Part shown: positions 6,363 to 9,912 of the stretch, piece by piece
Position numbering within the stretch: the stretch's first letter is position 1
Layout: each line of letters begins with the position of its first letter
Assembly: GCA_030690705.1 (NCBI GenBank)
Contig: JAUYGE010000184.1
Span: 1-9,912, forward strand
Direction of reading: 5' to 3'
Length of the DNA stretch: 9,912 bases
DNA from: Dehalococcoidia bacterium
GTDB lineage: Bacteria > Chloroflexota > Dehalococcoidia > JAENJB01
Notes under the pieces: model-generated
Database searches by the model: none
The model's input: the letters and a program-made list of their open reading frames with translations, nothing else
What the model was told of the DNA's origin: nothing
Position numbers and translations under genes: made by a program

Positions 6363-6914
6363 TCAGGCGAAGGTGGTGAACTTCTCTTTCTTGGCCTTGC
6401 AGACGGGGCATTCATCAGGTATGTCTCCCTCGTAGGTCCAGCCGCAGACGCCGCATACTTGAATCGGGCCGAGAGGGGCATCGCGTTTGGTAGAATCGAG
6501 AGCCGCCTTAGCTTTCTGGAACAGCGCGGCGTGGGTCTTCTCACCTGAGAGAGCGTAGTGGAAGCTTTGCTGCGCGCTCTTCTCTCCCTGGAATTTGGCG
6601 GTCTCGAGAAACGTGGGATACATTTTAGTGATTTCGTACGTTTCGCCGTTGATGCCGCCCTGGAGGTTTTGGGAGGTGGTGCCGAGACCGAATACCGCCA
6701 TTGACGCACACAATGAGTCGCCAAGCTGGCTGCCTAACTCGCGAAAGTGTCCGGTTGCGTGAACGATTTCGGCTGAGGAGATGGCGCGGAATAACCGGGC
6801 TATGTTGGGAAAGCCTTCCCGCTGGGCCACGTCTGCCCAGATCTTGTACCGCATGTGAGCCATGGACTCTCCACCGTGGGCGTTGCGCAGGTTGCCCTCT
6901 GTTATTGCATGCAT
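6363..6914 (-). CDS. rbr: Rubrerythrin
   Basis: A 183-residue rubrerythrin: a four-helix ferritin-like diiron domain followed by a rubredoxin-like domain. Likely diiron ligands are Glu16 (GGES), Glu49 and His52 (AEIVH), Glu91 and Glu94 (GETYE), and Glu125 and His128 (EKTH). The C-terminal Fe-Cys4 centre uses Cys154/Cys157 (CGVC) and Cys169/Cys172 (CPVC). Rubrerythrins act in the cytoplasm as peroxidases that take electrons from NAD(P)H via rubredoxin-type carriers, protecting anaerobes from hydrogen peroxide. All expected residues are present and the length is typical. AGGAG lies 6 bases before ATG 6914. A candidate promoter lies upstream. The methyltransferase gene ends 113 bases upstream in the same direction, but rubrerythrin seems to have its own promoter. 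Confidence 0.95.
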   Translation of the reverse strand: MHAITEGNLRNAHGGESMAHMRYKIWADVAQREGFPNIARLFRAISSAEIVHATGHFRELGSQLGDSLCASMAVFGLGTTSQNLQGGINGETYEITKMYPTFLETAKFQGEKSAQQSFHYALSGEKTHAALFQKAKAALDSTKRDAPLGPIQVCGVCGWTYEGDIPDECPVCKAKKEKFTTFA

Positions 6915-6964
6915 CTCTAACTCCTCTTGCGCGGTGAGTTGAAATCCTTCCCGCGGATGCTATG

Positions 6965-6994
6965 ACTCTAGCACACCAGGGGATGACGGTTCAA
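6965..6994 (-). promoter_or_regulatory. Candidate rubrerythrin promoter
   Basis: On the minus strand TTGAAC (6994-6989, four of six to consensus) is followed after 18 bases by TAGAGT (6970-6965, four of six). The -10 is about 50 bases before the ATG. The -35 lies inside a larger inverted repeat (6981-7020). Confidence 0.4.
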
Positions 6995-7020
6995 TGCGTA
7001 GTCGTACGTATTTGTCATCC
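6981..7020. repeat. Inverted repeat GGATGAC ... GTCATCC upstream of rubrerythrin
   Basis: GGATGAC (6981-6987) and GTCATCC (7014-7020) are exact reverse complements separated by 26 bases. They flank the proposed rubrerythrin -35 box and also lie just past the methyltransferase stop. This could be an operator pair or a weak 3' hairpin; chance is also possible for 7-bp arms. Confidence 0.3.
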
Positions 7021-7027
7021 GCCAGGC

Positions 7028-7576
7028 CTACGTATTCCCGGGTGAGGGCGCACCCTTTTGGGCCACAATGCCGGCGATGGCTTTCCGCCCTTCGACGATG
7101 CCTTCACGGTAGCGGAGGCATCTGAAGTCGCCGAACAGGCGAAGTAGCTCGTTGTGTTTGAGGAGGTGGGCCGGGTTTCTCGGTCTGCCGAATTGGACCT
7201 GGTCGACGATGAATGTCTCATAGACTACCACTCCGCCCGCTTTGAGCCCGTCCTTGATTTGAGGAATGAGGGAGCGCTGAAGGTAGTGGAAGCAGACTAT
7301 CACGTCGTAGGTGTTCTGCGGGATGACGTAGCCTCTCTCGATGTCAGCGATGGTGGCCCGAATACTGACTCCGGCTTGCTGAGCCGCTTTCAGTGCCCCG
7401 GCTACGGCGTCGGCGGAAATATCGACGCCTTCGACCTCGAAGCCGCGGGTGGCCAGGAAGATGGCGTTCTGTCCCTCGCCCATGGCGATATCGAGCGCGC
7501 GTCCCATCGGCAAGAGGTCCATGTTGTCTATCAGGAACCGGGCTGGTTGTGCGGTGTGGTCGTGGCCTTCAAGCAC
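7028..7576 (-). CDS. Class I SAM-dependent methyltransferase (TehB-like)
   Basis: A 182-residue Rossmann-fold methyltransferase. The SAM-binding motif I is ALDIAMGEGQNAIFLA (27-42), a variant of LDxGxGxGRNA seen in TehB/tellurite-resistance-type and related methyltransferases. The acidic end of strand 2 is VEGVDIS (48-54), motif III-like TYDVIVCFHYLQR is near 89-101, and LKAGGVVVYETF (110-121) is the usual strand 5 region. The substrate is unknown. The start is GTG 7576 with GGAGA 7 bases upstream; an in-frame TGA only five codons before it excludes a longer protein. The N-terminus is short compared with relatives of about 200 residues, which often carry a WxxxY-containing helix before motif I. 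The gene is 113 bases upstream of rubrerythrin in the same direction and divergent from the solute-binding protein. Confidence 0.85.
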   Translation of the reverse strand: MLEGHDHTAQPARFLIDNMDLLPMGRALDIAMGEGQNAIFLATRGFEVEGVDISADAVAGALKAAQQAGVSIRATIADIERGYVIPQNTYDVIVCFHYLQRSLIPQIKDGLKAGGVVVYETFIVDQVQFGRPRNPAHLLKHNELLRLFGDFRCLRYREGIVEGRKAIAGIVAQKGAPSPGNT

Positions 7577-7672
7577 TGGATAATCTCCTCATACTTCTTT
7601 GCTGCCGCAGCCGGTGTGAGTTTGCATCTGGTATGGTGGCAACCCTTTAATCTGCTGATGGTAGATGTGAAG

Positions 7673-7678
7673 ATTATA
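7673..7678 (-). promoter_or_regulatory. -10 box (TATAAT), candidate methyltransferase promoter
   Basis: A consensus TATAAT on the minus strand about 97 bases before the GTG start of the methyltransferase. No -35 hexamer stands out at 16-18 bases. The long leader (about 90 bases) makes the assignment tentative. Confidence 0.35.
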
Positions 7679-7722
7679 GCGGAAAAGGGCTGGGAACTCC
7701 TGGTACGGCAGTGCAAGTCACG

Positions 7723-7759
7723 TTGTCATTTGACAAGGAGAAGTGGAAAGTGGTACTTT
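7723..7759 (+). promoter_or_regulatory. Promoter with embedded dyad upstream of the solute-binding protein
   Basis: TTGTCA-TT-TGACAA (7723-7736) is a perfect 6-bp dyad, and its right arm forms a consensus -35 TTGACA (7730-7735). After 18 bases comes a weak -10 TACTTT (7754-7759). The dyad's overlap with the -35 hexamer is what a repressor operator would look like. No regulator gene for it is in the window. The promoter lies about 60 bases before the start codon. Confidence 0.5.
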
Positions 7760-7805
7760 GCGAGTGAGCTACGTAGCGGCGGCGTGGCCGATGTTTGCGC
7801 AAGTT

Positions 7806-7811
7806 AGGAGG
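7806..7811 (+). promoter_or_regulatory. Shine-Dalgarno of the solute-binding lipoprotein
   Basis: AGGAGG lies 9 bases before ATG 7821. It rules out upstream in-frame starts, including ATG 7812, which touches the site. It places the start exactly at the signal peptide. Confidence 0.85.
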
Positions 7812-7820
7812 ATGTGTACG

Positions 7821-8945
7821 ATGACTAAGTTGGCTTGTGGGATAATGGGGTTGTTTATGGTTCTTGTCCTGGTGCTGTCTGCTTGCGCTGCGCCGCAGTC
7901 ACCTGCTCCTGCACCGGCGCTGGCGCCGACACCGGCGACCGCACCGGCCGCGCCGGTGGCTTCCACAGGCACTGCTCAGCAGCAGGTGATTGAGGCAGCC
8001 AAGAAAGAGGGGGAGGTGGTGATCTGGTCGAACACGGCTTCCGATCTGGACGTCATCAAGAGACAGCTGAATGAGAAGTATCCGTTCCTGAAGCTGACGA
8101 TATGGGATGCCAGGTCAGCTGAGATTACGGTCAAGCTGGCGGAGGAGGCCAAGGCGGGCAAGTTCACACCGGACTTGATCTCGACCAGCATTAACGACAC
8201 AGTGGATTTGATGAATCTGGGAATTCTGCAAGACTACAGTTGGCCGGCCGCCACCCAGAAATGGACCGACCAGCCCAAACACAACTTCTACCGCTCCTAT
8301 ATCACGAACCTCAAGGTAATGGCGTATAACACCAATCTGCTTCCGAAGGCTGATGCCCCAAAGACATGGGACGACCTGAAGGATCCGAGATGGCGCGGGA
8401 AGGCAATGATCTCTAGTTCCGGGGACGTGAATCCCCTCTTTATGGCCTTGATCTGGGGTGTGGGGGGGAAGCTGAACTGGGACAAGTCGGAGACCTATTG
8501 GAGGACCGTGATCCAGAATTCTCGCCCTCTGGTCCAGCGTGGCTATCCGATAGAGCTGATCGCCGCGGGGGAGGCCGCCCTCTTCATCTCTGCTGCGTCG
8601 ATCACCACTCAGATCATGATTGACCGGGGGGCGCCCATTGACTACGCGCCTGTGTCGCCGGTTATGTCCACTCCCTTCTCCATCTCAGTGCTAAAGAACA
8701 ATCCGCATCCGAACGCTACCAGGCTCTTCCTGGAGAACCTGACCTCGCCTGAGGGTCTGCTGGTGTGGTCGGAGGCCTTCCGCTCGCTGGTTTTCGATGC
8801 CGAGGTGGCCAAGCGCTCCAGGATTCACAAGATAGTCGCCGACCGGAAGGTGGAGTCCATCCTCATACCGGTTGAGGCGATGACCACGGAGAATCTCAGG
8901 CGGTCAGCCTCATTCTGGCAGAAAGAGCTGGGAGTCCGGGGATAG
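7821..8945 (+). CDS. Extracellular solute-binding lipoprotein of an ABC transporter (iron/AfuA-like family)
   Basis: A 374-residue substrate-binding protein. The N-terminus has a lipoprotein signal peptide (hydrophobic 9-20) ending in the lipobox LSAC, with Cys22 as the lipidated residue. A Pro/Ala-rich linker (23-48) tethers the mature domain. The two-lobed binding fold starts near KEGEVVIWSN (62-71). Hallmarks of the AfuA/FbpA-like type 2 group are MAYNTNLLPK (167-176), the block containing PKTWDDLKDPRWRGK (180-194), and PHPNATRLFLENLTSPEG (295-312). It would capture a ligand outside the membrane and deliver it to an ABC permease. The ligand cannot be read from sequence; family members bind ferric iron, anions or small organics. 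No permease or ATPase gene lies in the window on either side, so it is an orphan here. The next gene is convergent. Confidence 0.9.
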   Translation: MTKLACGIMGLFMVLVLVLSACAAPQSPAPAPALAPTPATAPAAPVASTGTAQQQVIEAAKKEGEVVIWSNTASDLDVIKRQLNEKYPFLKLTIWDARSAEITVKLAEEAKAGKFTPDLISTSINDTVDLMNLGILQDYSWPAATQKWTDQPKHNFYRSYITNLKVMAYNTNLLPKADAPKTWDDLKDPRWRGKAMISSSGDVNPLFMALIWGVGGKLNWDKSETYWRTVIQNSRPLVQRGYPIELIAAGEAALFISAASITTQIMIDRGAPIDYAPVSPVMSTPFSISVLKNNPHPNATRLFLENLTSPEGLLVWSEAFRSLVFDAEVAKRSRIHKIVADRKVESILIPVEAMTTENLRRSASFWQKELGVRG

Positions 8946-9008
8946 GGAAACGCACGATTGGGAGCGGGTGGCGGTAAATGGCACCGGGGGATGCGGCTTC
9001 GTGGGGGT

Positions 9009-9242
9009 TCAGCCGCAGGTAGCGCAGCTAGAAGAAGAACAACTGCTGCATCCGGAGCCGCCGCCCGCCACCGGCGTCGATGACCCATCGACGCCTCTTG
9101 AGAAACAGGCGAAACTCGACACCGCTCGTTTGGCCGGCTTCCGGCATCGCGGACAGGCCACCGATTCGCCGGCTGAGGCTAGGGGTCTCAATAGCTCAAA
9201 CCGGTGCTGGCAGCCGGGGCAACAGTACTCGTAAATGGGCAT
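9009..9242 (-). CDS. FmdB-family zinc-ribbon protein
   Basis: A 77-residue protein beginning MPIYEYCCPGC, the hallmark of the FmdB/CxxC zinc-ribbon family. Likely zinc ligands are Cys8/Cys11 and Cys30/Cys33 (CPRC). A Gly/Ser linker follows, then a Cys-rich tail (GCSSCSSSSCATC) with two more CxxC pairs (65/68, 73/76). The founding member is a putative regulator beside a formamidase gene; most members have no tested function. It lies 42 bases downstream of the amidohydrolase in the same direction, so the two are probably cotranscribed, and that pairing recalls the family's original amidase context. The ribosome site (GAGAGA) is weak. A 10-bp perfect hairpin sits within the linker codons. Confidence 0.88.
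   Translation of the reverse strand: MPIYEYCCPGCQHRFELLRPLASAGESVACPRCRKPAKRAVSSFACFSRGVDGSSTPVAGGGSGCSSCSSSSCATCG
9073..9095. repeat. Perfect 10-bp hairpin inside the FmdB-like gene
   Basis: The arms GGCGTCGATG (9073-9082) and CATCGACGCC (9086-9095) are exact reverse complements with a 3-base loop. The hairpin falls in codons 50-57 of the FmdB-like gene, in the linker between zinc ribbon and Cys-rich tail. There is no T-run on either side, so it is not a standard terminator, although it is near the 3' ends of two convergent genes. Confidence 0.6.
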
Positions 9243-9284
9243 CTACGTCTCTCTGGTAAGTTTACCGGTGGAGCTGGACGCAAG

Positions 9285-9912
9285 TCAAATCTGGTGGACT
9301 ATCTGGCCGCCGATGATGGTCATTTCGACCTGAACGGCTCTCATCTCTTCTGGGGGCAAATGAGTGGGGTCGGCGCTGAGCACTACCAGGTCGGCCAGCC
9401 TGCCGGGGGAGAGAGAGCCTTTCTCTTCCTCGTCGAATGAAGCGTACGCCGGGCTCATCGTGTATATCCTGAGGGCTTGGAGTGGGGAGACTCTTTCACC
9501 CGGCACAACAGTTTGGCCTTCTTCCGTTCGCCGGGTGACGGCGGCGTACATGCCGACCAGCGGGTTGTTGTCCGCGACGGGGGAGTCGGAGCTGCCCGCC
9601 AGGTGCAAACCGGCCCGCAGGAAAGAGCGAAAGCGGTAGAGCCACGGTCTCTGGGTACTCTCGACGTCCGCCAGATATCTGTCGCCGCTGAAGTAGACGA
9701 AGGGCGGTTGGCTGACCACCACAGCTTCGAGGCGGACTAGACTGTCCAGCAGTGTGGGCGGACAGACCGAGCAGTGCTCCACCCGGGGTCGTTTGCCCCG
9801 GCCCGCGCCTTGGGCGCGCGAGACATCGAGCGCGGTGATTGCCGCTTCGATGTCGTCTTCCTCGATGGCATGCAGTGCGACCTGGAAGCCGGCGCGGTTT
9901 GCCTGGAGCACC
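9285..9912 (-). CDS. Amidohydrolase family 3 (YtcJ-like), C-terminal part, cut by right edge
   Basis: About 208 codons are visible; the frame is open to the window edge, so the N-terminal half with the HxH metal motif is outside. Visible metal-site elements of the amidohydrolase TIM barrel are VALHAIE (the His corresponding to VHAIGD), RVEHCSV (His of the next strand) and AGSSDSPV (the metal or catalytic Asp). Other typical YtcJ-like blocks are VVSQPPFVY, FRSFLRAG, AAVTRRT, ALRIYTMSPAYASF and KGSLSPGRLADLVVL, the last being the strand that closes the beta-sandwich domain. Enzymes of this group hydrolyse amide or related C-N bonds with bound metal; the substrate is unknown. HAIEE replaces the usual HAIGD, a possible active-site-loop difference. 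It is followed at 42 bases by the FmdB-like gene. Confidence 0.9.
   Translation of the reverse strand, partial: VLQANRAGFQVALHAIEEDDIEAAITALDVSRAQGAGRGKRPRVEHCSVCPPTLLDSLVRLEAVVVSQPPFVYFSGDRYLADVESTQRPWLYRFRSFLRAGLHLAGSSDSPVADNNPLVGMYAAVTRRTEEGQTVVPGERVSPLQALRIYTMSPAYASFDEEEKGSLSPGRLADLVVLSADPTHLPPEEMRAVQVEMTIIGGQIVHQI

Noticed and set aside
7577..7640. Possible frameshifted N-terminus of the methyltransferase (another minus frame carries AAKKYEEII just upstream)
   Set aside because: The start codon has its own ribosome site and an in-frame stop lies five codons upstream. The resemblance to a WxxxY-type leader helix is too weak to claim a frameshift.
7154..7807. A 217-codon open frame on the plus strand, opposite the methyltransferase
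   Set aside because: The minus strand carries an intact SAM-binding motif and a good start site. The plus-strand translation shows no recognisable domain.
1..9912. tRNA, rRNA, CRISPR array, insertion sequence, integrase or defence genes
   Set aside because: None seen. There are no regularly spaced repeats, no transposase or nuclease motifs, and no tRNA-like cloverleaf in the short intergenic regions.

Overview
The window looks like a chromosomal segment of a bacterium with a moderately high GC content. The most likely source is an environmental Chloroflexota (Dehalococcoidia-like) genome. That guess is inference from the style of the proteins: a lipoprotein with a Pro/Ala-rich linker, an FmdB zinc ribbon with a Cys/Ser tail, a rubrerythrin suited to anaerobic or microaerobic life, and a MoxR-DUF58-transglutaminase cluster. 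There is no rRNA, tRNA, CRISPR array, phage gene or insertion sequence. Coding density is high and no gene-free stretch exceeds 300 bases.

Left part (1-2541, minus strand): a three-gene operon read right to left. It encodes a MoxR-family AAA+ ATPase, a membrane-anchored DUF58 protein and the membrane N-terminus of what is probably a TgpA-like transglutaminase, which runs off the left edge. Divergent from it, across a short AT-rich intergenic region with a palindromic -10 element, lies the most unusual gene of the window: a nine-helix intramembrane aspartyl protease of the presenilin / signal peptide peptidase class (2673-3539), with the YD, GGGD and PAL signatures intact. Such proteins are familiar in eukaryotes and archaea and less common in bacteria.

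Middle part (3540-7576): single-gene or convergently arranged units. These are an orphan phosphoribosyltransferase-fold protein (+), an aldo/keto reductase (-), a P-loop nucleoside-monophosphate-kinase-like protein of a divergent type (+), a rubrerythrin (-) and a small class I SAM-dependent methyltransferase of the TehB-like type (-). Several have recognisable promoters, and three share the octamer GGTATAAT.

Right part (7577-9912): a lipoprotein periplasmic-type solute-binding protein (+) with no transporter partners in view. Its promoter contains a perfect TTGACA embedded in a dyad. Convergent to it is a probable two-gene unit (-): an amidohydrolase of the YtcJ-like amidohydrolase-3 type, cut by the right edge, followed by an FmdB-family zinc-ribbon protein.

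The genes do not form one pathway. The only coherent functional groups are the MoxR/DUF58/transglutaminase operon (envelope protein maturation), possibly linked with the divergent intramembrane protease, and the amidohydrolase/FmdB pair. The link to the protease is a hypothesis based on arrangement alone.
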